From contig DASQVO010000222.1 in the NCBI GenBank assembly GCA_035640715.1, forward strand, positions 1 through 31,005: 31,005 nucleotides of DNA. The letters are read 5' to 3'. The notes below the pieces were generated by a model that saw nothing but the letters and a program-made list of their open reading frames with translations, was not told the DNA's origin and did not search any database. How positions within the stretch are numbered: the stretch's first letter is position 1; each line of letters starts with the position of its first letter. Of the stretch, positions 21,406 to 30,204 are shown in pieces. Source of the DNA: DASQVO01 sp035640715 (lineage in GTDB: Bacteria > Actinomycetota > Actinomycetes > Streptosporangiales > Streptosporangiaceae). The translations under genes and the position numbers were made by a program.

Positions 21406-23115
21406 ATGGACAGGCAGGCCGTCCCGGAGCCGGCGGCAGATGCGGTCGCCGGCCAGCTGAGCGAGAGCCGGGAGCGCTGGCAGCGGCGGTATGACGAGGC
21501 CCGCAAGCGCGATGAGGACTTCACCACGCTGTCCGGCCTGGATGTCGATCCGGTGTACGGGCCGCCCGACGGCGCGCGGGTGCCGGGCATGGAGCGGATC
21601 GGGTGGCCGGGAGAGTACCCGTTCACCCGCGGCCTTTATCCGGCGGGTTACCGCGGCAAACCGTGGACGATCCGTCAGTTTTCCGGATTCGGCAATGCCC
21701 GCCAGACCAATGAGCGGTACAAGATGCTGCTCCGCGCGGGCGGCACGGGCCTGTCGGTGGCATTCGACATGCCGACGCTGATGGGCCGGGATTCCGACGA
21801 CCCGCGCTCACTCGGCGAGGTCGGGCACTGCGGCGTCGCCATCGACTCGGCAGCCGACATGGAGATCCTGTTCTCCGGCATCCCGCTCGGCGACATCACC
21901 ACCTCCATGACGATCAGCGGCCCGGCGGTTCCGCTGTTCTGCATGTACCTGGTCGCCGCGGAACGCCAGGGCACGGACGTCTCCACGCTGGACGGCACGT
22001 TGCAGACCGACATCTTCAAGGAGTACATCGCCCAGAAGGAATGGCTGTTCGCGCCCGAGCCCCACCTGCGGCTGATCGGCGACCTGATGGAGTACTGCGG
22101 ACGGCACACACCCCAGTACAAGCCCATTTCGGTGTCCGGTTACCACATCAGGGAGGCGGGCTCGACTGCCGCTCAGGAGCTCGCCTTCACGCTGGCGGAC
22201 GGGTTCGGCTATGTCGAGCTGGGCATGTCGCGGGGCCTTGACGTGGACCAGTTCGGGCCGGCCTTGTCGTTCTTCTTCGACGCGCACATCGACTTCTTCG
22301 AGGAGATCGCCAAGTTCCGCGCCGCGCGCCGCATCTGGGCGCGCTGGATGCGTGATGTCTTCGGCGCGCGAACCGAACGGGCTCAGTGGCTGCGGTTCCA
22401 CACGCAGACGGCTGGCGTGTCGCTGACTGCCCAGCAGCCGGATAACAACATCGTCCGGACGGCGATCGAGGCGCTCGCTGCTGTTCTCGGCGGGACGAAT
22501 TCCCTGCATACCAACGCCCTTGACGAGGTGCTTGCCCTGCCGAGCGAGAGGGCGGCCGAGATCGCGGTGCGTACTCAGCAGGTGATCATGGAAGAGACCG
22601 GCGTGGCGAGCGTGGCGGACCCGCTCGGCGGCTCCTGGTACCTGGAGGCCCTCACCGACCGGCTGGAATCGGCGGCCGAGGGGATCTTCGCGAGGATCCG
22701 GGCGATGAGCCCGGACGGTTCGATGACCGCGGGAATTCTGCGGGGAATCGCCGACGGCTGGTTCGTGTCGGAGATTGCCGAGGCGTCATTTGCCTACCAG
22801 CAGAAGCTGGAGAAAGGGACGAAGAGGATCGTCGGCGTGAACGCCCACACCGAGACGGTGGGGCAGCCGCTGAAGATCCTGCAGGTGAGCCACGAGGTGG
22901 AACGTGCGCAGGTCCGTGACCTGGTCCGTCGCCGCGCCGGGCGGGATCAGCGCGCCGTCGAGCCGGCACTGGCCGCGATGGTCAGCGCGGCACGTTCAGG
23001 CGACAACATAGTGCCGCCCATGCTGGACGCGGCGCGTGCCGAGGCAACCCTGGGTGAGATCTGCGGCGCCCTCCGCGATGAGTGGGGCGCCTACTCCGAG
23101 CCGCCCGGCTTCTGA
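21406..23115 (+). CDS. icmA: Isobutyryl-CoA mutase large subunit (B12-dependent acyl-CoA mutase)
   Basis: Rearranges isobutyryl-CoA to n-butyryl-CoA with adenosylcobalamin, linking valine breakdown to butyrate and polyketide precursors. The 569-residue protein is the catalytic TIM-barrel part only: it ends at the family's C-terminal helices and lacks the B12-binding domain, so it needs a separate small subunit (IcmB), which is not in the window. Substrate residues favour Icm over methylmalonyl-CoA mutase: Phe92 (WTIRQFSGF) where the latter has Tyr89, and Gln210 (EYIAQKEW) where it has Arg207; the 118-residue spacing is the same. Active-site His247 lies in GYHIREAG. YPAGY replaces the common YPTMY in the substrate loop. 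ATG with GGAGG seven bases before. Thioredoxin-TPR follows. Confidence 0.9.
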   Translation: MDRQAVPEPAADAVAGQLSESRERWQRRYDEARKRDEDFTTLSGLDVDPVYGPPDGARVPGMERIGWPGEYPFTRGLYPAGYRGKPWTIRQFSGFGNARQTNERYKMLLRAGGTGLSVAFDMPTLMGRDSDDPRSLGEVGHCGVAIDSAADMEILFSGIPLGDITTSMTISGPAVPLFCMYLVAAERQGTDVSTLDGTLQTDIFKEYIAQKEWLFAPEPHLRLIGDLMEYCGRHTPQYKPISVSGYHIREAGSTAAQELAFTLADGFGYVELGMSRGLDVDQFGPALSFFFDAHIDFFEEIAKFRAARRIWARWMRDVFGARTERAQWLRFHTQTAGVSLTAQQPDNNIVRTAIEALAAVLGGTNSLHTNALDEVLALPSERAAEIAVRTQQVIMEETGVASVADPLGGSWYLEALTDRLESAAEGIFARIRAMSPDGSMTAGILRGIADGWFVSEIAEASFAYQQKLEKGTKRIVGVNAHTETVGQPLKILQVSHEVERAQVRDLVRRRAGRDQRAVEPALAAMVSAARSGDNIVPPMLDAARAEATLGEICGALRDEWGAYSEPPGF

Positions 23116-23353
23116 CGGCCGACCGGGCGCTTACCCCGTTGACAGCCCGCGACGAGAGGGCGCCGCTGCGGGCCGCCGGGTCTGCGACGTCCCGGTGCTG
23201 ACTCCGCCGGCGGGCCGTTGCGCTGGCCGGGATGCGCCGGATTGTGGTGCGGAACGGTCATTGCCTGAGAATTGGCGCTTCCTTCCGCCGATTCGTCCGG
23301 TGTAGGCGTGCAGTCCCGGTCAAGCAGCCGCGGGCATGCGGCAGGATGGAGTC

Positions 23354-24346
23354 ATGCAGCCGCGGGATTTTTCGATTTACGGTGCCGTCGATCTTGGCGC
23401 ACGGCAGGCAGCCGCACAGCGCAGGCAGCAGGCGGCGGCCCAGACAGGCACGCCAGGCGGCACGGGCAACGCCGTCATCGATGTCACGGAAGAGACCTTC
23501 AACAGCCTGGTCGTCGAGCGTTCCCGGACCACGCCGGTCATCGTCGACCTGTGGGCCGATTGGTGCGGCCCCTGCAAGCAGCTCAGCCCGGTGCTTGAGA
23601 AGCTTGCGGAGGAAGCGGCCGGGCAGTGGATACTCGCCAAGGTCGATGTCGACGCGAATCCGCGCCTGTCCCAGGCGCTGCAGGTGCAGAGCATCCCCAT
23701 GGTGGTCGCGGTGATCGGCGGCCAGCTCGCGGACGGCTTCCTCGGCGCTATGCCGGAGGCGCAGGTGCGCCAGTGGCTCGGCCAGCTCATGGCGGCGGCT
23801 GAGCAGCTCGGCGTTCGTCCCGGAGGGGGCGGTGGAAAGGCGGAGCCCGACGGGCGGCAGGCCGGCCCGGCGGGCATGCCGCCCGCCGGGCCGGGCAGAC
23901 GGGGCGGGCCGGGCGCGGCCGGGCCTGGGGCGGTGAACCCGGTATATGCCGAGGCGCAGCAGGCTATGGAACGCGGAGACATGGACGCTGCTGCGGACGC
24001 CTTCCGCAAGGTCCTGGCGCAATCGCCGGCGGATCAGGTGGCCAAGGTCGGCCTGGCGCGGGTCGAGTTGTCCCGGCGGCTGGGCTCCTATGACGAGGCC
24101 CGCGCCCGGCGGGAGGCAGCCGGGCGCCCGGACGACGTCGACGCGCAGCTTCGCGTCGCCGACATCGACCTGGCGGCAGGCAAGGTCGAGGAGGCCTTCG
24201 ACCGGCTCCTGGGCGTTGTCAGGCGGACGTCGGAGCAGGAGCGGGACCGCACGCGGGCGCACCTGGTCAGCCTGTTCGACGCCTTCCCGCCGGGGGACCC
24301 GCGGGTTAGCAAGGCCCGGGCAGCGCTGTCCAGCCTCCTCTTCTGA
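23354..24346 (+). CDS. Thioredoxin-domain protein with TPR tail (YbbN/CnoX-like co-chaperone)
   Basis: 330 residues: an unstructured Ala/Gln N-terminus (1-38), a thioredoxin fold (40-145) with the active site Trp70-Cys71-Gly-Pro-Cys74-Lys75 and cis-Pro in QSIPMVV, a Gly/Pro-rich linker (about 152-195), and TPR-like helices (about 196-325) containing PVYAEAQQAMERGDMDAAADAFRKVL and a YbbN-type C-terminal set. The E. coli relative protects proteins from oxidative aggregation; the CxxC here suggests that redox activity is kept. I chose ATG 23354 because GGATGGAG precedes it and MQPRDFSIYGAVDL is the conserved family start; an upstream ATG at 23336 has no such support. It is cytosolic. The 238 bases between icmA and this gene show no further gene. 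Confidence 0.88.
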   Translation: MQPRDFSIYGAVDLGARQAAAQRRQQAAAQTGTPGGTGNAVIDVTEETFNSLVVERSRTTPVIVDLWADWCGPCKQLSPVLEKLAEEAAGQWILAKVDVDANPRLSQALQVQSIPMVVAVIGGQLADGFLGAMPEAQVRQWLGQLMAAAEQLGVRPGGGGGKAEPDGRQAGPAGMPPAGPGRRGGPGAAGPGAVNPVYAEAQQAMERGDMDAAADAFRKVLAQSPADQVAKVGLARVELSRRLGSYDEARARREAAGRPDDVDAQLRVADIDLAAGKVEEAFDRLLGVVRRTSEQERDRTRAHLVSLFDAFPPGDPRVSKARAALSSLLF

Positions 24347-24372
24347 CCACGCCCGCCAGGGCGGGCGGCGGG

Positions 24373-24909
24373 TCAGCGCTGGCGGGCGTCGCGGGAGTCC
24401 ACTTCGGCGAGCTGCTCCAGCGCGGGCAGGGCAGCCGCCAGCGCCTCGATCTGCTCCGGTGGCAGCATCATCAGGCTCTCGGTGAGTATCGCCGTGTTCT
24501 CCTGGCGGATGCGCTCGAGCACCTCGTGCCCGCGTGCCGTGATCGCCAGCGTGCTTGCCCGCGCGTCGCCCGGTACCGCGCACCGCTTGACATACGCGCA
24601 CTCCTCCAGCGCGGTGACGATCCGGGTAAGCGTGGACGGCGCGATCCCCTCGGCCGCGGCGACGTCACCCAGTCGCAGTGGTCCCGCCCGTTCGACGGTG
24701 GCGAGCGCCGAGAGCTGCGTAGGGGTCAGCCCGGCAAGCTCGTGGTGGCGGAGCCGCCTGGATAGCCGCGCGATAGCCACCCGGAGCCGCGTCGCGTCGA
24801 TCGTTGCAGCGTGCGGGGATGCCGTCGGCCCCCGGCCAGCATCTGCCGCCTGCCCGGCTCCCGGCGGCGACTGCTTCATCGCATCGCTGACCGCAGTATT
24901 CCGCGCCAT
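24373..24909 (-). CDS. MarR-family transcriptional regulator
   Basis: 178 residues. The winged helix-turn-helix spans about 61-128: LTPTQLSALATVERAGPLRLGDVAAAEGIAPSTLTRIVTALEE, then the wing YVKRCAVPGDARASTLAITARGHEVL with the conserved Asp-x-Arg pair. Flanking helices give the usual dimer interface. The first 35 residues (Gly/Ala/Pro-rich) are unlike the family and could mean a later start; the ATG at 24909 has no strong ribosome site. It is convergent with the thioredoxin gene (26 bases apart) and divergent from the malic enzyme, so it may control the malic-enzyme promoter or its own. No effector can be inferred. Confidence 0.88.
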   Translation of the reverse strand: MARNTAVSDAMKQSPPGAGQAADAGRGPTASPHAATIDATRLRVAIARLSRRLRHHELAGLTPTQLSALATVERAGPLRLGDVAAAEGIAPSTLTRIVTALEECAYVKRCAVPGDARASTLAITARGHEVLERIRQENTAILTESLMMLPPEQIEALAAALPALEQLAEVDSRDARQR

Positions 24910-25091
24910 CTTTGCAGAGTACGCGCTCGGGGAACCGGATACTGCGGCCGGCCGGCATCGTACCCTTGGTCACAACGCGGTCAGCGGCAGAGCACCACTC
25001 GCGGTGCGCGGGCCGGTGGCAACCGCAGCAGGTCGTTTGAATGCCGCGAACTTTTGAATAAGACACTGTGCCGGGGAAGGCGGAACTTATC

Positions 25092-26492
25092 GTGGCCATG
25101 GCGCCGAGCGTCTCGTATTCCATCACCGTGCGGCTGGAGGTTGGCTCGCGCGGGCGCGCCGTCAGCGAGATCACCAGGGCCGTGGAGCACACCGGGGGAG
25201 TCGTCACCGCCCTTGACGTCAATGCCGCCGGCCACGAGCGGCTGCGGGTAGACGTGACGTGCGCCGCCAGGGATACCGCCCACGCCGATGCGATCGTCGC
25301 CGCGCTGTCGTCGCTGCCCGATGTCGCGGTGCACAAGGTCAGCGACCGGACCTTCCTGCTGCACCTCGGCGGCAAGATCGAGATGCGTTCGAAGGTGCCG
25401 CTGCGCACCAGGGACGAGCTTTCCATGGCCTATACGCCTGGCGTGGCGCGGGTCTCGCTCGCGATCGCCAGGAATCCCGATGACGTGCGCCGCCTTACCA
25501 TCAAGCGGAACAGCGTCGCCGTCGTGACCGACGGATCCGCGGTGCTCGGCCTCGGCAACGTGGGGCCGTACGCCGCGCTGCCCGTGATGGAGGGCAAGGC
25601 GGCGCTGTTCAAGCGCTTCGCCGGCATCGACGCGTGGCCGGTCTGCCTCGACACCCAGGACACCGATGAGATCGTCCGGACGGTGCAGGTGATCGCGCCG
25701 GCTTTCGGCGGCATCAACCTGGAGGACATCAGCGCACCCCGCTGCTTCGAGGTGGAGCGCAGGCTCCGCAGCCTCCTCGACATCCCGGTCTTCCACGATG
25801 ACCAGCACGGCACGGCGATCGTCGTGATGGCCGCGCTGACCAATGCGCTGCGTGTGGTGGGCAAGGATCTCGCCGCCGTCCAGATCGCGATGGCGGGCGC
25901 CGGCGCCGCCGGATCGGCGGTGCTGCGCCTGCTGCTCGCCGCCGGCGCAAAGGATGTGCTGGTCTGCGATGACAAAGGTGCAGTGCACCGGGGGAGGGGG
26001 GACCTGGAGGCGAACGATAACCTCCGCTGGATCGCCGATAACACCAATTCCGCCGGTTATGACGGTGATCTGCGCGGCGCGGTCAGGGGCGCCGACGTGT
26101 TCATCGGGGTCTCAGCGCCGGGCATTCTGCACGGCGCCGATATCGCGGCCATGAAGAAGGGCGCCATCGTCTTCGCGCTCGCCAACCCCGATCCCGAGGT
26201 GGATCCGGATGAGGCGAGGGAGTACGCGGCGGTGCTCGCCACGGGCCGCAGCGACTACCCTAACCAGATCAACAACGTGCTCGCCTTCCCGGGCGTCTTC
26301 CGCGGGCTGCTCGACGCGCAGAGCCGGACGATCACCAATGACATGCTGGTCGCCGCGGCGCGGGCACTCGCGGACGTGGTCTCCGCCGACGAACTCGGGC
26401 CGAACTACATCATCCCTTCGGTCTTCCACCCGGACGTGGCGTCGGCGGTTGCGGCGGCGGTCCGTGAGGCGGATCCGGGTGACGGGCGGTAG
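25092..26492 (+). CDS. NAD(P)-dependent malic enzyme with N-terminal ACT domain
   Basis: Decarboxylates malate to pyruvate. The 466 residues begin with an ACT-type regulatory domain (about 8-85; SYSITVRLEVGSRGRAVSEITRAVE), which binds amino acids in other enzymes and suggests allosteric control. The malic enzyme N-domain follows (AYTPGVARVS; GSAVLGLGNVG; the Lys/Asp active-site block with GGINLEDISAP; metal ligands in FHDDQHGTA), then the Rossmann domain with AGAGAAGSAVL and NNVLAFPGVFRG. I set the start at GTG 25092, seven bases after GGCGGA; the upstream GTG 25068 has no ribosome site and an ATG at 25098 is also possible. This ACT-plus-short-malic-enzyme layout is a known actinobacterial form. 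NAD versus NADP cannot be told by eye. Confidence 0.9.
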   Translation: MAMAPSVSYSITVRLEVGSRGRAVSEITRAVEHTGGVVTALDVNAAGHERLRVDVTCAARDTAHADAIVAALSSLPDVAVHKVSDRTFLLHLGGKIEMRSKVPLRTRDELSMAYTPGVARVSLAIARNPDDVRRLTIKRNSVAVVTDGSAVLGLGNVGPYAALPVMEGKAALFKRFAGIDAWPVCLDTQDTDEIVRTVQVIAPAFGGINLEDISAPRCFEVERRLRSLLDIPVFHDDQHGTAIVVMAALTNALRVVGKDLAAVQIAMAGAGAAGSAVLRLLLAAGAKDVLVCDDKGAVHRGRGDLEANDNLRWIADNTNSAGYDGDLRGAVRGADVFIGVSAPGILHGADIAAMKKGAIVFALANPDPEVDPDEAREYAAVLATGRSDYPNQINNVLAFPGVFRGLLDAQSRTITNDMLVAAARALADVVSADELGPNYIIPSVFHPDVASAVAAAVREADPGDGR

Positions 26493-26575
26493 GCTGACCA
26501 GCAAGGAGCGCCTGGGTGAAAGGACACGCCGCCGGGATCACGTGAGCGTCGTTAAGTAGGCACGATGATGGGCAC

Positions 26576-27223
26576 ATGAACGAAATGGCCACGGACAGCC
26601 TGACAGGTTGCCTGCTCGTCGCTACCCCGGTGCTCGCCGATCCCAACTTCCGCCGCACCGTCATTCTCATCGTGGAGCACGAGCCTGGTGAAGGGACCCT
26701 CGGCGTCGTGCTGAACAGGCCAACCGACATCCCGGTGGGCCGGGTACTTGAGCCATGGTCGGACCTAGTGACGGGCCCTTCCGTGGTGTTCAAGGGTGGT
26801 CCCGTGGCCCCGAACAGTGCTCTCGCGCTAGCCCTGGTGCCGGGAGACGCCGAGCCACTCGGCTGGCACGCGCTGGACGGCACCCCGGCCATATCCCGGC
26901 TCGGTCTCGTCGATCTCGATGCGCCGCCGGACCTGCTCGCGCCCGCGATCAACCGGCTGCGCGTGTACGCCGGCTATGCCGGCTGGGGCCCCGGCCAACT
27001 GAAGGCGGAAATCGATGAGGGCGCGTGGTACGTGCTGTCCGCGGAGCCCGCGGACGCCTTCTACGACGAGCCCGATGGGCTCTGGGCATCCGTGCTGCGC
27101 CGGCAGGGCGGCGAGACGGCCTTCACGGCGACATATCCCGACGACCCGGGCCTGAACTTACTCACCTCCGGCGTGCGAAGTTTGGCTTGGGTCATCGGCG
27201 CGGCCTTAGACTGGGGCAGATGA
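26576..27223 (+). CDS. YqgE/AlgH family protein
   Basis: 215 residues covering the whole YqgE/AlgH (UPF0301) family: LTGCLLVATPVLADPNFRRTVILIVEHEPGEGTLGVVLNRPT (9-50) is the N-terminal signature, FKGGPVAPN (about 72-80) and YAGYAGWGPGQLKAEI (about 131-146) are the other conserved blocks. The last part extends past the usual end with family-like helices. The role is unproven; the fold binds nothing known with certainty. Probable ATG start with weak GGG upstream; a second ATG is three codons later. The stop overlaps the next gene by 4 bases (ATGA), which ties the two together. Confidence 0.9.
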   Translation: MNEMATDSLTGCLLVATPVLADPNFRRTVILIVEHEPGEGTLGVVLNRPTDIPVGRVLEPWSDLVTGPSVVFKGGPVAPNSALALALVPGDAEPLGWHALDGTPAISRLGLVDLDAPPDLLAPAINRLRVYAGYAGWGPGQLKAEIDEGAWYVLSAEPADAFYDEPDGLWASVLRRQGGETAFTATYPDDPGLNLLTSGVRSLAWVIGAALDWGR

Positions 27224-27477
27224 GTACCGAGGTTCTTCCAGACAGCGGCATCCGCACCGAGACCGATGTCCGGCCGGATCTTTCCCACGGCGACGGGGAC
27301 CACGAGCGGTTCGCTCACTACGTCGACAAGAACAAGATCGTCGAGAGTGCCGTGACGGGGGAGCCGGTTGTCGCGCTGTGCGGCAAGGTCTGGGTGCCGA
27401 GCAGGGACCCGAAGAAGTTTCCTGTCTGCCCCGAGTGCAAGGAAATCTACGAGTCGCTCCCCGAGGGCGGCGAGTGA
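27220..27477 (+). CDS. DUF3039 family small protein
   Basis: 85 residues. The conserved part is ERFAHYVDKNKIVESAVTGEPVVALCGKVWVPSRDPKKFPVCPECKEIYE. Cys in ALCGKVW plus the CPEC pair look like a zinc site. Short, acidic, cytosolic; found in actinobacteria beside a helicase, as here. The ATG overlaps the YqgE stop by 4 bases. Function unknown; the start is certain enough because this N-terminus matches family members in length. Confidence 0.88.
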   Translation: MSTEVLPDSGIRTETDVRPDLSHGDGDHERFAHYVDKNKIVESAVTGEPVVALCGKVWVPSRDPKKFPVCPECKEIYESLPEGGE

Positions 27478-27529
27478 GCCGCTGCCTGTGCTGGCCCGGA
27501 GGTAAGACAACCCCTCGCACCTCCCGGCG

Positions 27530-29434
27530 GTGAGCGGCCTCGAGGTGGCGTCTCCGGATGGAGACGAGAGTCATCACGCCTTCGTCCGGCATGACCTTCT
27601 CGGTTCGCTGCGCACCTGGCAGCGGGAGGCGTACGTCGAGTACTTCCGTCTGCCCCGGCGCGATTTCCTGCTTGTCGCGACGCCTGGGGCCGGGAAGACC
27701 GCATACGCACTGACGGTCGCTGCCGAGCTGCTCGCCCGCCGAGAGGTCGCCGCCGTGACAGTGGTCACGCCCACCGAGCACCTCAAGCATCAGTGGGCCG
27801 CCGCGGCGCTCCGCTTCGGTATCGCGCTCGACTCCGCTTACCGCAACTCCCAGGGGCGCACCTCCGCCGACTTCGCGGGCGTGGCCGTCACGTACGCGCA
27901 GGTGGCCGCGCATCCCGCGCTGCACAGGCAGCGCACGGAGGGCAGGCGCACCCTGGTGATCTTCGACGAGATTCACCACGCAGGCGATGCGCTTTCCTGG
28001 GGTGAGGCCGTCCGGGAGGCGTTTGATCCGGCCCGGCGGCGGCTCGCGCTGACTGGCACGCCGTTTCGCAGCGATACCAGCCCCATCCCCTTCGTCACCT
28101 ACGAAGAGCAGCCGGACGGGTCCAAGCGCAGCTCTTCGGACTATGTGTACGGCTACGCGCCCGCCCTCGAGGACGGAGTCGTCCGGCCAGTGATCTTCCT
28201 CGCCTACTCGGGCGAGATGAGCTGGCGTACCCGGGCCGGCGACGAGATCACTGCCACCCTCGGCACCCCGATGACGAAGGAGCAGATCGCGCAGGCGTGG
28301 CGGACCGCCCTCGACCCGGCCGGTGAATGGGTCATCCGGGTGCTGGAAGCGGCCGACCGGCGGCTCACCGAGGTGCGCCGGGCCATGCCCGACGCGGCCG
28401 GGCTCGTGATCGCCGGTGATCACGAGGATGCCCGGGCCTACGCGGCGCTGCTGCGCCGGATCACCGGGAAGCGCCCGGTGGTGGTGCTGTCCGACGATCC
28501 GGCGGCCAGCCGCAAGATCGGGGCGTTCGCCGGGTCGGACGACCGCTGGATGGTAGCCGTCCGCATGGTGTCCGAAGGCGTGGACATCCCCCGTCTCGCG
28601 GTCGGCGTCTACGCGACGAGCGTCAGCACCGCTCTGTTCTTCGCGCAGGCCGTCGGGCGTTTCGTCCGCGCGCGCCGCCGCGGCGAGACCGCGTCGGTGT
28701 TCCTGCCCTCCGTGCCGGCCCTGCTGGCCTACGCCGCAGAGCTCGAGGCCGAACGGGACCATGTGCTGGCTCGCACGGCCGACGCGCCCGAGGAACAGGA
28801 ACTGGCCGAGGCGCAGCGCCGGCGTGACACGGCTGAGGCGCTCACGGAGGCGCCTTTCAAGGCACTGCACGCGTCGGCGCATTTCGACCGCGTGCTGTAC
28901 GACGGCGGTGAGTTCGGCACGGCGACCGCGCCGGGCTCTCCCGAGGAAGAAGACTTCCTCGGCCTGCCCGGGCTCCTCGAGCCGGAGCAGGTGGCGCAGT
29001 TGCTGCGCAAGCGCCAGGCGGAGCAGCTGAGGGCGCGGTCCCGGGGTGCCGCGGGCAATGGGCACGCTCACGGGGCGCAGCCGGCCGGTCCGGCCGCCGC
29101 CCGCGGGACGAACGTGATCGGCTTTGCTGGTATGGCCGATGGTGGTCAAGCTGCCGCGGGCGGTGAAGGTGCTCTAGGAGCCAGAGAGGGGACGGCTGGT
29201 GCCAACGGGGCGGAAGCTGGGGCGCCTCCGGTCAGCCGCGAAGCGCTCGCCGCGCTGCGCAAGGAGCTGAACGGCCTCGTCGGCGCGTGGAATCACCGGA
29301 CGGGACAGCCGCACGGCGTCATCCATGCGGACCTGCGCCGCGCTTGCGGCGGACCGCCGCTGCCACAGGCCACCGCGGACCAGATCAGCGCCCGGATCGC
29401 GATGATCCGCCGCTGGGCCTCATCTGGCCGCTAA
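27530..29434 (+). CDS. DEAD/DEAH-box superfamily 2 helicase
   Basis: 634 residues. Motif I is ATPGAGKT (about 49-56), motif II is DEIHH (about 146-150), motif III is LTGTPFR, and the second RecA domain ends with QAVGRFVRARR (motif VI). The layout resembles XPB/UvsW-like DNA helicases. A low-complexity Gly/Ala stretch (about 510-575) separates a C-terminal helical part (about 580-634). Its substrate is unknown; the pairing with DUF3039 and YqgE suggests a shared transcript. The start is GTG with no good ribosome site within ten bases (GGAGG is 27 bases off), so translation may begin later or depend on the upstream gene. The stop codon overlaps the stop of the convergent gene by 4 bases. Confidence 0.85.
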   Translation: MSGLEVASPDGDESHHAFVRHDLLGSLRTWQREAYVEYFRLPRRDFLLVATPGAGKTAYALTVAAELLARREVAAVTVVTPTEHLKHQWAAAALRFGIALDSAYRNSQGRTSADFAGVAVTYAQVAAHPALHRQRTEGRRTLVIFDEIHHAGDALSWGEAVREAFDPARRRLALTGTPFRSDTSPIPFVTYEEQPDGSKRSSSDYVYGYAPALEDGVVRPVIFLAYSGEMSWRTRAGDEITATLGTPMTKEQIAQAWRTALDPAGEWVIRVLEAADRRLTEVRRAMPDAAGLVIAGDHEDARAYAALLRRITGKRPVVVLSDDPAASRKIGAFAGSDDRWMVAVRMVSEGVDIPRLAVGVYATSVSTALFFAQAVGRFVRARRRGETASVFLPSVPALLAYAAELEAERDHVLARTADAPEEQELAEAQRRRDTAEALTEAPFKALHASAHFDRVLYDGGEFGTATAPGSPEEEDFLGLPGLLEPEQVAQLLRKRQAEQLRARSRGAAGNGHAHGAQPAGPAAARGTNVIGFAGMADGGQAAAGGEGALGAREGTAGANGAEAGAPPVSREALAALRKELNGLVGAWNHRTGQPHGVIHADLRRACGGPPLPQATADQISARIAMIRRWASSGR

Positions 29435-30204
29435 TCCCGCGGGCGCCGGGGCCCGGCCGGACGCAAGGCTGTGGCGGCCAGGTCATCGTCATCGCGCCCC
29501 GGGCCGCGCCGTGCCGAAGGGCTCCGGGCGGCCTGGGCGCGGCGCGGGCGGTTGGCCGCCCGCGCAGCACCCCGTGGAGACGGAGGGGAGCTGGGACGGC
29601 GCGGGTCGCGCCTTTGCCGAAGCTCCCGGGCGATGGTTATCGCGATCACCAGCACGGTGGCGGCGGTCATCGCGACAAATCCGCTGGCGATCCACTGGAC
29701 TGCGCTGAGCGCGAGCGTCGTACGGGACGTATCGGTGGCCTGGTCGTGGATCAGCCCGGCTGCTGCGGCAGATAGCACATAAGTCAGCGCCGGCACCGGG
29801 ATGAGCAGGAAGACGGCTTGGGGCCGGACGGCGAGGGCAGCGGCTACCGTCCCGGCGACGAGAAAGATGCCGAGCACAAGCCCGGGCTCGCTCCCGGCCA
29901 GCATGGTGATAATCGCGCCGAGCGCGGCAGCGCCGATGATCATGTAAGCCCCGAGCCGCCCGGGCAGCGTTCCCCACTGGCCATACGTCAGGCCGGGCGG
30001 CGATTGCCGCTTGCGGGCTTGCCCACGCGGGCCGGGATTGCCCGTGCGCGGCGCGGGGCGGCGGCGGGGCGCGGGGTCGGGTTCGGGCGGGGCGCTGTAT
30101 GGCGTGCGCGGCGCGGGGCGGCGGCGGGGCCCGGGGACAGCAGGTCCCCGCCCGCCGCTGTACGGCGGGCGCGGATCCGCGTCGTGCCATCGTGGCTCGG
30201 TCAT
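29431..30204 (-). CDS. DUF6542-like integral membrane protein
   Basis: 257 residues: a disordered, Pro/Arg-rich N-terminus (1-75) with two copies of RRRPAPRT, then four membrane segments at about 84-103, 109-126, 131-150 and 168-190, then a long Arg/Ser/Pro-rich C-tail with an acidic DDDDL patch. I recognise the domain, with its short TYGQWGTLPGR start, from actinobacterial DUF6542 proteins; its function is unknown. The protein sits in the cytoplasmic membrane, with both tails probably inside. ATG start after GGGAAT. It is convergent with the helicase gene and shares overlapping stop codons. The repeated Arg-Pro part comes from a 28-bp DNA repeat. Confidence 0.75.
   Translation of the reverse strand: MTEPRWHDADPRPPYSGGRGPAVPGPRRRPAPRTPYSAPPEPDPAPRRRPAPRTGNPGPRGQARKRQSPPGLTYGQWGTLPGRLGAYMIIGAAALGAIITMLAGSEPGLVLGIFLVAGTVAAALAVRPQAVFLLIPVPALTYVLSAAAAGLIHDQATDTSRTTLALSAVQWIASGFVAMTAATVLVIAITIARELRQRRDPRRPSSPPSPRGAARAANRPRRAQAARSPSARRGPGRDDDDLAATALRPAGPRRPRD
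30043..30130. repeat. 28-bp direct repeat in the DUF6542-like gene
   Basis: Two identical 28-bp copies starting CGTGCGCGGCGCGGGG lie at 30043-30070 and 30103-30130, exactly 60 bp apart. They code for the two RRRPAPRT pieces of the N-terminal tail. The 60-bp period keeps the frame. Confidence 0.7.

Noticed and set aside
21406..23115. Methylmalonyl-CoA mutase large subunit
   Set aside because: Phe92 and Gln210 replace the Tyr and Arg that bind the methylmalonyl carboxylate, and the protein lacks the B12 domain.
27206..29149. 647-residue minus-strand frame opposite DUF3039 and the helicase
   Set aside because: Long antisense frames are common in high-GC DNA; it shows no family motifs while the plus-strand genes have clear ones.
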